DNA of 64,000 bases from Rosellinia necatrix (Eukaryota > Ascomycota > Sordariomycetes > Xylariales > Xylariaceae). The DNA lies in contig JAGYVD010000008.1 in NCBI GenBank assembly GCA_021209875.1, positions 2,603,501 to 2,667,500 of the forward strand. The letters are read 5' to 3'. This document shows positions 1 to 10,592 of the stretch, in pieces (positions within the stretch are counted from its first letter, which is position 1; each line of letters begins with the position of its first letter). The translations under genes were made by a program, and so were the position numbers. The notes under the pieces are model-generated. The model saw only the letters and a program-made list of their open reading frames with translations, was not told the DNA's origin and did no database searches.

Positions 1-605
1 CCCGCCGAACCGTACTGTCCAGCCGAATCGCGGCCATCCATCCATACGTTCATGGCATTTTATTTCTGGAACTATCAGTCGCAGCTAATCGCCACCGAGG
101 TCCGTCTCGATCCATCACTTCGACAGTTTCACGACGGAGCAGGCCACTGGTCCAATGGCCGTTGTCCATCCGCCCTCATTCTGACACCCGTGGCTGCAAG
201 CGCCGCGAGTATTACGACGAGCGTTGGGCCATCCCATCCGTGTTGTTTTTTGTTTTGTTTTGTTTTTTTGCCTTCGAGCAGCTTCGTCTCTTTCTTACGC
301 CAGCCGCTATCCTCATTTCGCCCTGCCATATAAGAAGAGCCGGCCAGTGCTCACCGTTCGACCGCTAGCCCGTTCATACTAGCGTCGATACTTTCGTCAA
401 CACGTCCATCCGCTCTGATTCATTCTTCACGCGCCCCTATACTCCGACAACCTTCGGCACTATCTACCCCCTACCGCTATATCCATAGCCGAAAGGTCGT
501 AGATGCACGTTTACACAAGATAAATGAAGCACCAAAGCCCATATCTTGTATCCTCTTTGATAGCGTCTTCTAGCAAGCACGACAGCGTAGTCCTATGCCG
601 TAGGG
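1..605 (+). promoter_or_regulatory. wc-1 upstream region and 5' leader
   Basis: This non-coding stretch precedes the wc-1 start. It is pyrimidine-rich over much of its length and carries a TATA-like element (CATATAAG) at 327-334, about 275 bp before the ATG. Short open frames that overlap it (for example from position 52) look like chance ORFs or possible uORFs. I see no recognisable light-response element. Assignment as promoter plus leader is inferred from position alone. Confidence 0.35.
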
Positions 606-3600
606 ATGGACAACTTCTTCGGCGACCAGGTCTCCCAAGAGGAGCTACAGCGCCGAAATTCTCAGCGGCGCCTCCAACGATCCCAACTAGTCTACCCCCC
701 CGGTGCCCAGCCACTGCAACAACCAGCCCAATATGACGCAGTTCCCGGACTATCATCCACGACATCGGATACCGATACCGCCATGGCAGGAGCCGACTCT
801 CTTGATGACATTATTCGAAACAACTCGGCCGAGCTCCGCCGCCGGAGTCTACCACAACCGCAATTCCCGCCTCACATCACGCAAGCCGAGGCCGATCGGA
901 GGATGTCCATGTTAGAATTCGGGGACGGGGGCGATCTGTACCGCGACTATCGGTTCGACGTGGGCGTGATGCCCAACACGTCCGCCGATCCCATGAATAC
1001 AGGCTTTCCATCCCTCTCCACAAACATGTCCATGCCCGAAACCACCAATGCTTTCGCCTCTCAATCGATGCTTTCGGATGACTATTCGAATTTATCGCCA
1101 GAGATGATGGGCAATATGATTGCTCTCTCCAACATGAATATGGGCCATCTAGACATGAGCCGGATGGACATGGGCCAGATGGATATGAGTCAGATGGATA
1201 TGAGCCAGATACCCGGCACCGATCCATCTATGACTGTATTCTCATCGCCTCCTACCATCACCCCTGGCGATAGCCTGCCTGCGGGTTTTAATATGAATGT
1301 ACAGAATGGCAACCCCATCGACATCTCTATGAATGGCAGTGGGCCTGTGGTAACAGGCAGTGGTGACTCAAATGTGATGAATGTACCGTCACAGCTTGCC
1401 CAGCATAGTCAATCACCTTCACAGCAGGGTACTCTTAGCATTGATGGGATGAGTGCCTATCCGTCGGCGACACAGACACCAACCCAGACCCTAGCATCGT
1501 CGACACCCAACTACCAACCATCACAGCCCAGTATGGTCGGACCGGTCCCGGACAAGTCTTTCCCGCAATCAAAACAAACTCTAATTAGAGAATCTCGAAG
1601 CTCCTCGCCAAAGAATATTTATTCAAAGAGCGGGTTCGATATGTTAAAAGCACTCTGGCTAGTAGCTACAAGGAAGAACCCCCAAGTCAATTTGGGGGCC
1701 GTCGACATGTCTTGTGCCTTCGTTGTTTGCGATGTTACTCAAAATGACTGCCCCATTATATATGTGTCAGACAATTTTCAAAATCTCACAGGCTATAGTA
1801 GGCATGATATCGTCGGCCAAAACTGTCGGTTTCTACAGGCTCCAGATGGCCAGGTCGAAGCAGGAACTAAGAGGGAGTTCGTCGACAACGGCGCGGTATA
1901 CAATTTGAAAGTCAAAGTCAGCGAATGCAAAGAGGTTCAGCAAAGCTTGATCAACTATCGAAAAGGTGGCAAGCCATTCTTAAATCTATTAACCATGATC
2001 CCCATCCCTTGGGACGGTCCGGACATTAGATACATCATTGGTTTCCAGATTGACCTAGTCGAATGTCCGGACGCGATTGCTTCAACTCAAGGACACGGTG
2101 TGATCAAAGTAGACTACAAGAAAGGCGAGAGCATGGCACAATACATCTGGAACCCACCGCCTTCTAGCCAATGGGAACCGGAAAATGGCCAGACACTTGG
2201 AGTCGATGATGTGTCCACCCTGTTGCAGCAGTACAACCCGAAAGGCGTTGTGTCAGAGTGGCATAAACAATCTTGGGACAAGATGCTACTGGAAAATGCC
2301 GACGATGTAGTCCATGTACTGTCCCTTAAGGGTTTGTTCCTCTACCTTTCGCCTTCATCCAAGCGAATTCTAGAGTATGACGCCGCCGAACTCGTTGGAA
2401 CTTCTATTTCTTCGATCTGCCACCCATCCGACATTGTCCCTTTGACGCGAGAGCTCAAAGATACTACTTCCGGAAACCCTGTAAATATCGTATTCCGCAT
2501 ACGCAGAAAGCAGAGCGGGTATACGTGGTTTGAAAGTCACGGATCTCTGTTTGTTGAACAAGGCAAAGGGCGGAAATGTATCATCTCAGTTGGCCGCAAG
2601 CGACCCGTCTTTACACTCAGTCGGCGAGAATTAGAATCTAAGGGTGGAATAGGAGACGGTGAGCTGTGGACGAAACTATCTACTTCTGGCATGTTTCTCT
2701 TCGTTTCCGCCAACGTTCGGTCATTGCTAGATCTGCAGCCCGAAAACCTGATAGGAACAAGCATACAGGATCTAATGCGCAAGGAATCACGTCCCGAATT
2801 CGGTCGGTCTATTGAGAAGGCTCGTAGGGGACGGACAGTTACATGCAAGCATGAGGTGCAAAATCGGCGCGGTCAAGTGCTCCAGGCGCAGACCGTTTTA
2901 TATCCAGGCGATTCTTCAGAAGGGCAGAAGCCAACTTTCCTATTAGCCCAGACAAAGCTACTCAAGGCATCTTCTCGAACCACTGCAGCAAGTGCGTCTC
3001 TCGCTAGTAGAACAGGCCTATCGGTCAATCAATCCCCAGGTGAGGCCAGGGCGGGGAATTTCCCTACGCCGCAAGGCAACCAAGCGGCGGATGAACGATA
3101 CCCTGGCGCCACTGGCAGTGGTGGGTCAGGTCCTGCAAATCAAGACGGAGCTCTTGCTCCCAATGACAACATATTCGACGAACTCAAGACAACACGATGC
3201 ACAAGCTGGCAATATGAACTACGCCAGATGGAAAAGGTTAACCGTGTTCTTGCCGAGGAGCTCCACGGGCTCCTGTCAAACAAAAAGAAGCGTAAGCGAA
3301 GGAAAGGGGTTGGCAACGTGATTCGAGACTGCGCCAATTGCCATACTCGCAATACACCTGAGTGGCGGAGAGGCCCGAGTGGCCAGAGAGACCTATGCAA
3401 CAGCTGCGGCCTGAGGTGGGCGAAACAAGTAAGGACTCCCGTACTACCTCTTTTCCTTGTAGATCGTGGATACTAACCGCCCCGTTTTAGACAGGTAGAG
3501 TCTCGCCACGAGACTCTTCACGTGGTGGTGATGCATCAAGCAAAAAATCTGCGTCGCCTGTCCACGTGTCAGGGCTCCACCGAGAAGTCTCAGTTAGTGA

Positions 3601-3811
3601 AACTCATGAGCGCACTTCCGAAGCTAAAGCTATTCCAACTCTTCACAGATCTTCTACAAGCTCTAGCGTGCCGACGAGCGCCAGCAGTACTGGTGCCACC
3701 CCTGCTAGCACCAAGGGGCCATCCATGCCTCCGCCTAGTCAGCCTCTCTTGGGAGGTGGTACCAGTAATAGCGAGATGAGCGCTATTCAAGAAGAGCGGG
3801 AGCCACCTTAA
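606..3811 (+). CDS. wc-1: White Collar-1 blue-light photoreceptor / GATA transcription factor
   Basis: This is the FAD-binding blue-light receptor and transcription activator that pairs with WC-2 in the nucleus and feeds the fungal circadian clock. Exon 1 is 606-3428 and exon 2 is 3491-3811, separated by a 62 bp phase-0 intron with branch site ACTAAC at 3472; the product is 1047 aa. A LOV domain lies at about residues 365-488 with the flavin-adduct motif GQNCRFLQ and photoactive Cys407. PAS-B (about 558-648) and PAS-C (about 685-767) follow, then a basic stretch KKKRKRRKG and a GATA zinc finger, C-x2-C-x18-C-x2-C, with Cys909, 912, 931 and 934. The N-terminus has a Met/Asp/Gln-rich repeat (about 178-201) but no long polyglutamine like that of Neurospora. 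The start MDNFFGDQVSQEELQ resembles the start of known WC-1 proteins. If the intron is retained, the protein stops at 3476, just after the zinc finger. Confidence 0.96.
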
Positions 3812-5136
3812 GGCGCCAGCAGTGGTTTTGTGTGCTTTCTATTTTTAGCTTGTTTCTGCTTCGACTTTATAAGTAATCTTTCCACCCTCGGCACCAAAGG
3901 GAGAGATATACGACTCTTCTCCGTCGCCATATTCGAAACCTCGCATTCCCCACCAGGCTCTTGCCATTTTGGTTTTAGGGCTTTTATAACATGGCATATG
4001 TTGGCTCTTGTTCGAGATACCTATTTCCAATTTGGTCCCTCTGAGGAGGTGGCATGAGCATGATATACGCGGCGTTAGTACTGTTTATTTATGTGCATAT
4101 GCTAAACGCTTTTACATTCACGGTTTTGGGCACCACCGGTTATCTGGGTGATCTGCCCTAACATGATACGATATACGAAAGGACCTCTCTCTGCAGCACT
4201 TTTGATTGAGTGCATTTTTGGCCGGACATGAAGGGAGTGATTGTATGACACTAGAGTAGCTAGACGAGGTATCTTCCACAGGAACATTCAATACCCATCC
4301 TGACTAAGCCATGTAACGATCTGTGTTGCACAAATATAAAGCTGTCATTATTAGGTGTTACGTCTAACTACTTATAAACTGCGAATATGTTCCATCTACC
4401 AGTCAATCCCCTCGGTGTGCGGAGGTGCCGTAGCGATACATCACACAGAAAATAGAGCCTCCTGCTAGCCACTCGCTTATTTCTCATCAATCCCCCCCGT
4501 ACCGCCTTGTTGGCTATCACCGGGAGTTGATAGTGGCTGAGAGGCCGCTCTGGCGTAATATGGAAACAAGAGAACTTGGGGGACACTATGAATCCGCTGT
4601 CAAGAGTATAAGAGTCGGACAAACGCTCTTCATTCATTCCCGGCTCGTCAGAAACGGACGAGTAAAATTGGACCCGGTCATAAATATTTGAGATATTGAT
4701 TTGGGTGTGAATGTGTACTTTTTGGTACTAGGGCCCTGAAAAGTAGATCTCTATATATCATTCTCCTCGTTATCAAAGCTCTTGGGAAGACATTGATCCT
4801 TGAAGGGTGGGCTATTATTATCATGATTCCAAGCATAAGATCAATATTGCAGGCGAAATACTACGCGTAAGGCCAGTAGACATCATCTGCATTACCCGAG
4901 TTATTATTCTCGATAGATTGCATACGCGAGACAGCATTTCTATTGCGATCTGGGGAATTGATCACTTATTTCGAACCCCTATCGTATGGGTGACTTCCGA
5001 CGGCGCTCCTCCCTCGGGAACTCAAGTTACTCAAAATACGCATCTAGTGCTATGTCTACCGTGGCAAAAATAACGTCCTCCGATATCCCGTCCCATCGCC
5101 ACCATGGCCATCTATATGCAAACACTATGTTCAGGT
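3812..5136. other. Intergenic region between convergent wc-1 and OTU1
   Basis: This is about 1.3 kb of non-coding sequence where the 3' ends of wc-1 and the OTU1-like gene converge. It presumably holds both 3' UTRs. The open frames on either strand are short, have no recognisable domain, and look random. I see no RNA gene. Confidence 0.6.
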
Positions 5137-6326
5137 TTAATCCGCGATCTCCGTAACCCCCGAATGGCCAGTCAAGCGAGCGTGTTGTGCAATTGCCTTC
5201 TCGCCCTGGAGGATATCTTGGCATTGGTTGCACACGACGACAAAATCACTGACACTGGTGTAGTAGTGGCGATCGCGCAGCAGCTTGCAGATATCCTGAG
5301 TGCGCCGCAGTATGCGTTCATTACCCACAGTATTCCACCGCGTCACGTCGAATTCTATCATGCCAATCCCCCCCTCGGTTGCAGCCTCGGCGACGCGATC
5401 GTACTGTTGCCTAAGTTAGCAGCGCACTCACTAATGCCAATCCCGGCCGGGGATCGCGGTTGTATGCTATAGGGGTGTAGCTTACGTGCACCCCCGAATA
5501 TATAACGACACAGAACTCATCGTAGTCCTCCTGCTCGCCGAAGTGGTAGGCCTTGCTGGTCTTGACGTCGACGCTGCAGATCTCGACGCGAAAGACCTCG
5601 GACAAAATGCTGAGCTCGATGCCGCCCCCCCACATGCCCTCGCGCAGACGGGTGCAATATCTGTCAGGAGTGGCCCCTAGGAAATTGGCGTCGAACCTCA
5701 ACGGGTCGTCACGGATAGCGTCGATGACGATGCCCCGCAGGGCGGCCGGCGTGTACTCGTTCGCGCCGGAGGACGCGCCGAGCGGTACGAGCCCGCCCAG
5801 GGCACCACCCACAGCGGTGAACATGCAGTCCCCATCGTCAGGCATGACACGAAGGACTGGCATTGCGACAGGTGTTAGTTGTTTAACGGCCATACCCCCC
5901 GGTGAGACGGGCCGAAGGCGACCAAACAGCGCCCCCTTCCCCATGGTACGCACCTAGATTAGTGCGAGACTCGGGCATTTCTATCTTGACGTCCTCTCCG
6001 GACCCATACGATAGATTCGCGGCCAACTGGGCGTCTACATCGGCGGCAGTACCCGGGCGTACGGCGGCAGGCCGCTGCGCCGGCTGTTCCGCCGGCTGTT
6101 CGAGGGGAACGATGGTCAGGTTCTCCCTCTGGAGCCCGAGATCTCGAGCCCGGACATCCCCCCGGTCAGCGTCGGTTGCCAGGGTCCGCAGCGGCCACCC
6201 GTACTTCACGGTGATGGCACCGGACCCGGTCTCGGCCCTTAAGGCGGAGATCAGGTCGCCCACGGTGGCGTTGTCGGTGAGTTCGATGGACCCCGCACCC
6301 GATGGGCCGCGGAAGCGAAACCTCAT
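5137..6326 (-). CDS. OTU1: OTU1/YOD1-type ubiquitin thioesterase
   Basis: This is a cysteine deubiquitinase; the family works with Cdc48/p97 in ER-associated degradation. Three exons on the minus strand were assembled: 6326-5954, 5856-5486 and 5403-5137, with introns of 97 and 82 bp that both have CTAAC branch sites; the product is 336 aa. The N-terminal UBX-like fold (about residues 1-80, MRFRFRGPSG start) is followed by the OTU domain. That domain has the DDGDC box with catalytic Cys135 after Asp132, and a C-terminal IYSGVHYD motif with catalytic His248, whose codon ends exon 2. The C-terminus has a C2H2 finger, C-x2-C-x12-H-x5-H, with Cys306, Cys309, His322 and His328. UBX-like, OTU, then C2H2 is the exact order of yeast Otu1 and human YOD1. 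All key residues are present and the frame is intact across both junctions, so the gene looks functional. Confidence 0.93.
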
Positions 6327-6425
6327 CCTCTCTTTCTGTCTCTCTCTCTCTCTTTCTTTTTTTTTTTACTTTTTTCTTTTCCTCTTTCTGATTTCCCTCT
6401 TTTCTTCTTTTTCCCTCTCTCTACC
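6327..6425 (-). promoter_or_regulatory. Purine tract upstream of the OTU1-like gene
   Basis: Directly before the OTU1-like start, the plus strand is a nearly pure C/T run of about 95 bp, so the transcribed strand reads as a GA-rich leader. Such tracts are common in fungal 5' UTRs and core promoters. The role is inferred from position. Confidence 0.4.
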
Positions 6426-6956
6426 CAATCTGAAGCTAGGCAGCTCGCTAAGCACGTGAGGTGGAGCCTGGGCGCGGAGCAACCACCCGGTTCAGTGACG
6501 AATTTCGATGCGGACAGGAGGGGGGAAAGTTAGGTGCCGTTGAGCCCTCGGCTTCATTTAATTTCGACGGGGGGGGGGGAGAGACCCGGGCTGAGGATGA
6601 GGTTGTGGGGGGAATGGAACGCTGGGGAGCAAGTTGGTAGGGGACAAGGGAGATTATTTCCCAGCAACAAACAGGCGAGCAACCAAGCCGTGTCGAGCAA
6701 CGAAGTGCTAGTTATGTATCCAGGTCCGCGGTCCGCAGCCCAAGCATGGGCGGCTGTGCATGCAAATATTCGGTGGCGGCTATGGTTGTGCGACGACGAC
6801 GACAACGACGCTGTTGTATCACGGGTATGTGCTTGAGTAGGGAGAGGTAGTATGTAATAGGCACCCAACCCGCCTAAGTAATAACATTGACGTTTATAGG
6901 GCGGCTCAGAGACGATAGGTAGATTATAGGCTGCAGCTAGATTCTCGATTATGGAT

Positions 6957-7215
6957 TCTAGGTCTACCTACATCCATACCCTAGGTAGGTAGTCAATCAA
7001 CCAACCTATGGACCCGATGGTGCTTTCCGGAAGCTTCCGTGGGCGAAGTACTGAAGGGAAGGAGACATGCTCGGGGATAGGCTGGCTGCCTAGGTAGGTA
7101 GGTTACCTCATCCTGTTTCGAAATGCTGATACATAACTATAGTTAGGTACTCCATTTTGCGGCATTGGATTAGCTGGGTACCTACAGGTACGTAGTAAGT
7201 AGGTAGGTAGGCAGG
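6957..7215. repeat. Dispersed TAGG/CCTA microsatellite cluster
   Basis: The tetramer TAGG and its complement recur in short runs through this stretch, separated by unique sequence, for example around 6981-6992, 7090-7103 and 7196-7223. The same motif recurs at 10196-10325, 14740-15720, 16245-16352 and 28490-28520. This looks like a genome-wide simple repeat and not a site tied to one gene. Confidence 0.65.
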
Positions 7216-7319
7216 CAGGTACCTGACCTCAGCTAGCACACAACCGCCGCTGACAGATAATTATGGGCGCATATGGCGGGAGACATATGTAAGGGATAGG
7301 TAAGTAGGCAGATAACAAA

Positions 7320-7601
7320 CTACGATACAGATGCCGCATCTACTAAAAGCAATGCACTTATAGAGTACTTGTTTCTAGGTAGTAGAATACCATATGTAGT
7401 TACATCCGCACCATCTTCTGTTAGTAATTGGTGTATTCGATCCCCTCCAGCACCCCACGAGACGCCATCCCTGATTAACCGGTCCCCCCCATTCAATATA
7501 CTCAGCGGAAAGCGGGAATCAGGTTTTGCATTCTCTACGCACCAAGCCTCAATTTTTACCGCGCTTGAGAGAAAACAGTGACGAGGGGAGGCAAAAACCA
7601 A
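7320..7601 (-). pseudogene. Possible ankyrin-repeat relic
   Basis: This is a 93-codon open frame on the minus strand. It contains a stretch resembling one ankyrin repeat: a GGDRIHQLL helix followed by EDGADV, the usual beta-hairpin start. Flanking sequence does not continue the repeat in any frame, and there is no convincing start or partner exon. It could be a decayed fragment of a large fungal ankyrin protein or chance similarity. Confidence 0.22.
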
Positions 7602-8668
7602 GAACTGGCCGGAACCTTAGAGGTGACTTCGAGGAACTAGCCCCAAATAAAACTTTGCCTATTAGTATCAAGTTAACTCATACGGCGAGTCGGAGAACAA
7701 GACGTATATCCCTAACAACTGTGACTTGGCTGGCGTAATTATGGGGGAATTCTCAGATCTGGTCAAACTGCCTCCAGGTAACTGGTCACAACATATGAAG
7801 ACGTCGGGGGAAGCCTGCAAGCGTGACAGGAATATAGGGTATTATGACCGGATTTATAGAGTTCTCCAACACGCCAGCGAAAGCCGCAAGTGACGAAATT
7901 CCATAAGCACGGCAAGGCAGTGGTCTCCCTTGACGGATTATAACTGCAGCAACACATATGCACTTGACGAATGCTTCGTCCATGAAAAAAGCCCGACCAC
8001 AGCGAGAGCCAAACATGGGCTATGCAATGTAACAGTCACAGCCCATCGGAAACCCCCTCAGGGAACAGTCTAGTATCGCACACAGCAGAGATACGCTAAG
8101 ATATAAGTAGGCCCTGTGTTGGGGGGCACTCTCCCCTGGCCATGCCGTTGCTTGTATGCGAGACTCACCAGGATGAACCACCAGGACGGGCCCCTATCAA
8201 CATGAACAATGATCAGTGGTCTGAAGGCGTCGAAACAAGTGTTTGCGTCGTCAGAGGTAGTCATACCCAAACACCATGAACACGTACAAGATCCGGGCAA
8301 GCCGTTGCATATCACTAGTATGTACGTGGTCAAGTAGGTACTATATTGTAACCCAGAGGATGCCCGATTGACTAAACCCTGCCCTAATGTGGGCACCGAA
8401 GACATAATAGGTGTCCTTGTCACAGCGGGTGATTCTTTGGGCGGACCTTTAAACGTCGTCCTGCATGGTGGTCCGCATGGAGGTCTAAGGTACTATCTAC
8501 TTTCCACGGAGGTGAGAATCCAAAGGTCTTCTCCCGCAATCAGATTCCGTACAACCCCCTCCCCGACAGTCGAAAAATTCACAGACTGGGATTCATCCCT
8601 CCATGAAGCAGCTATGTTTTCACAATAGACGAGCACAAGCGAGTACTGGACGGGCCCTGCGACAGGCG

Positions 8669-8836
8669 TCAGAAGGGGGCAAACCCAATAGTACTAGCAT
8701 CCTCGGTGACACGTAGCTCGTCAAGCTTGCCACCAATGCTCCCGGCGTGTGCGCCAACATCGTGGAGCGGTATATTAAGCTCCATGCCTACCAATTGTCC
8801 TTGTTGTGACGCCTTAACATGGAAGTAGTGATACTG
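8669..8836 (-). pseudogene. Possible 56-codon terminal exon of an unrecognised gene
   Basis: On the minus strand, a branch-like TACTAAC followed by CATCAG marks a plausible 3' splice site. It leads into an open 56-codon frame (QQYHYFHVKAS at the start, STIGFAPF at the end) that closes with TGA at 8671-8669. Its amino-acid composition is protein-like. I could not link it to an upstream exon with confidence and do not recognise the family. It may be part of a decayed or undetected gene between about 8.6 and 9.9 kb. Confidence 0.2.
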
Positions 8837-10521
8837 CTGATGGCGAACGTAGGTTAGTAATTATTCAGTTCCAATCCATGGAGCACGGAGCTGGGTTTCA
8901 TGGCACGAGCTATGTACTAAGCTCCTCAGACATTCAGCGGAGTGTAGCAAGTACTGTACTTCGATTGCTATCGCAAACGTTTAGGCTCAGAAGTGCATAA
9001 TGAATGTGTTCGTTTTTGGCTCCCTCCTTCTGCGCATAAATGCAGCAGATTATTATAATTGCTCTATGAATAGCCGCCGACAAACCCACGACCTGGCAAG
9101 GGGGCCCAACACGAACCTATGTTCAAGAGAGGAAGATAGCCTCATATATTATAGAAGACGCTAGCCCCCCCAAATTAGTATTATTCCACGCGAAACAATC
9201 ATCCCAACATATTCTTGTCAATGCCTACCAGGTACGGATCCTCTTGCACTCGTGCTCACCCATTGAGGTCACCGGCACTCGCTATACCATGATATGTTTT
9301 GGGGGTCCCAATTTGTCGAAATTATGATGTGCGCCTAGAGCACTTTTTACATGAAAGGCTCGCCCTCTAAATGGGCGGTCCTCCATATTAAAGTCTCCGT
9401 TGATGGCTTCACTGGCAGGTGAGTGCACTTGCTCTTGTTGAACCTGGGTTCCTGGCTTCAGGGGCTTATTATTTGGATGACCCTGCAATATCAAGGTGAC
9501 AGGATGGTAACCACCAACGCTCAGAGGCCTGGCCACTGCTGGCACATCCACACACCCTACAATTTCCAAAATTTGCAGCTCAAAGACATACCAATGCCAC
9601 ACCAAGGTCATCGGGTTAATTCCCGGAAATGCAATGGTGGTATTATAGATATGACGTATGATAATGTGATAGCTACCTTGATCTCCATAGTCTGGCAGCA
9701 ATAAAGGCTCTGTCGACGATTAATACAGCCGGTGTCGAACAGGAAAAAGGCCAAGTCGAACGTTGAACCACGTTTGCTCTGCCGGCAAGGAATTAAGGTG
9801 TATCTGAAATAGATTGCTTCAGGGGTTGCTTTCCCAAGGACCGGATATTCTAGGCAAATGGGTAAAACAATGTAGACATAAGAACGAGACAAGATGCTAT
9901 TTGGGTCTAGTTTTTGATGCTGGCAAGGTGAGTTTATAGAAAGAGAATAGGAGCTTTAGTAACCCACGCAGCAACGACACCATTTAAAGATATATGAAAT
10001 AGGGCGGACTATGCTAGCAGTTTCCTGGCTGAAAGCGAGCTTCCCTGCGAACACCTCGATCGCCGTAGAGGAACCCTCTGTGTGATTGTCATGCCTAAAT
10101 CGACAGCAAGACCAAGGCTGAGTGTACTGGGCACATCATATCACACCGTGATGGGACACAGTCGAGCACAGTACATAGATAACTGTAATGTGCCTTAGTA
10201 GGTAGGCAGGCAGGTAATAGGTATTTCCGTCGCTTTTAGCCTGGGCCCCACCCGAGCTAAATCAAGCCGCATAGGCCATCAACCTCTTAGCAGGTGGTAG
10301 GTACCTAGTGCATAGGTAGGTACCCACACTCCTAGTCTTGGCGTGTCGCTTCCTGCCTCTACCTGTTCTACCTGCCCAGCAACTTCATTGTGTTGGTTTG
10401 GAAGAATGCTAAGTACTTAACTTACTGCCCGCACCAATCTCCTTTGTAAAGATCACAGCCTATTCCGAGCGCTCACACCTACCCTGTGCAACAAGTTCGA
10501 TATTTGGCCATGCCACGTTAT

Positions 10522-10530
10522 CTATAAAGG
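10522..10530 (+). promoter_or_regulatory. TATA-box-like element of the RSC1-like gene
   Basis: The sequence CTATAAAGG lies about 65 bp upstream of the chosen start codon at 10593. It is the only good TATA match in this promoter. Confidence 0.45.
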
Positions 10531-10592
10531 TGCGCAGAGGAGATTCTTACCGGGCTTTTCCAGAAGGAGGCGCTCTTCCTGTCAAAAGCACC

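Larger units (their letters stand above)
6430..10500. other. Gene-poor interval of about 4 kb
   Basis: No intact gene can be supported between the OTU1-like gene and the RSC1-like gene. The interval holds scattered TAGG/CCTA repeats (6957-7215 and 10196-10325), an ankyrin-like relic on the minus strand (7320-7601) and one possible terminal exon on the minus strand (8669-8836). Other open frames in 7763-9900 show no recognisable motif. It may contain decayed genes or an intron-rich gene that cannot be rebuilt by eye. Confidence 0.5.

Noticed and set aside
877..1227. Minus-strand open frame inside wc-1
   Set aside because: Antisense shadow of the Met/Asp-rich segment; no motif.
4950..5010. GGTTCGA on the minus strand as a possible tRNA B box
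   Set aside because: No matching acceptor or T-stem pairing and no A box at the proper distance.
5104..5957. Plus-strand open frames across the OTU1-like gene
   Set aside because: They are antisense shadows; the minus strand carries the conserved OTU and zinc-finger motifs with proper splice sites.
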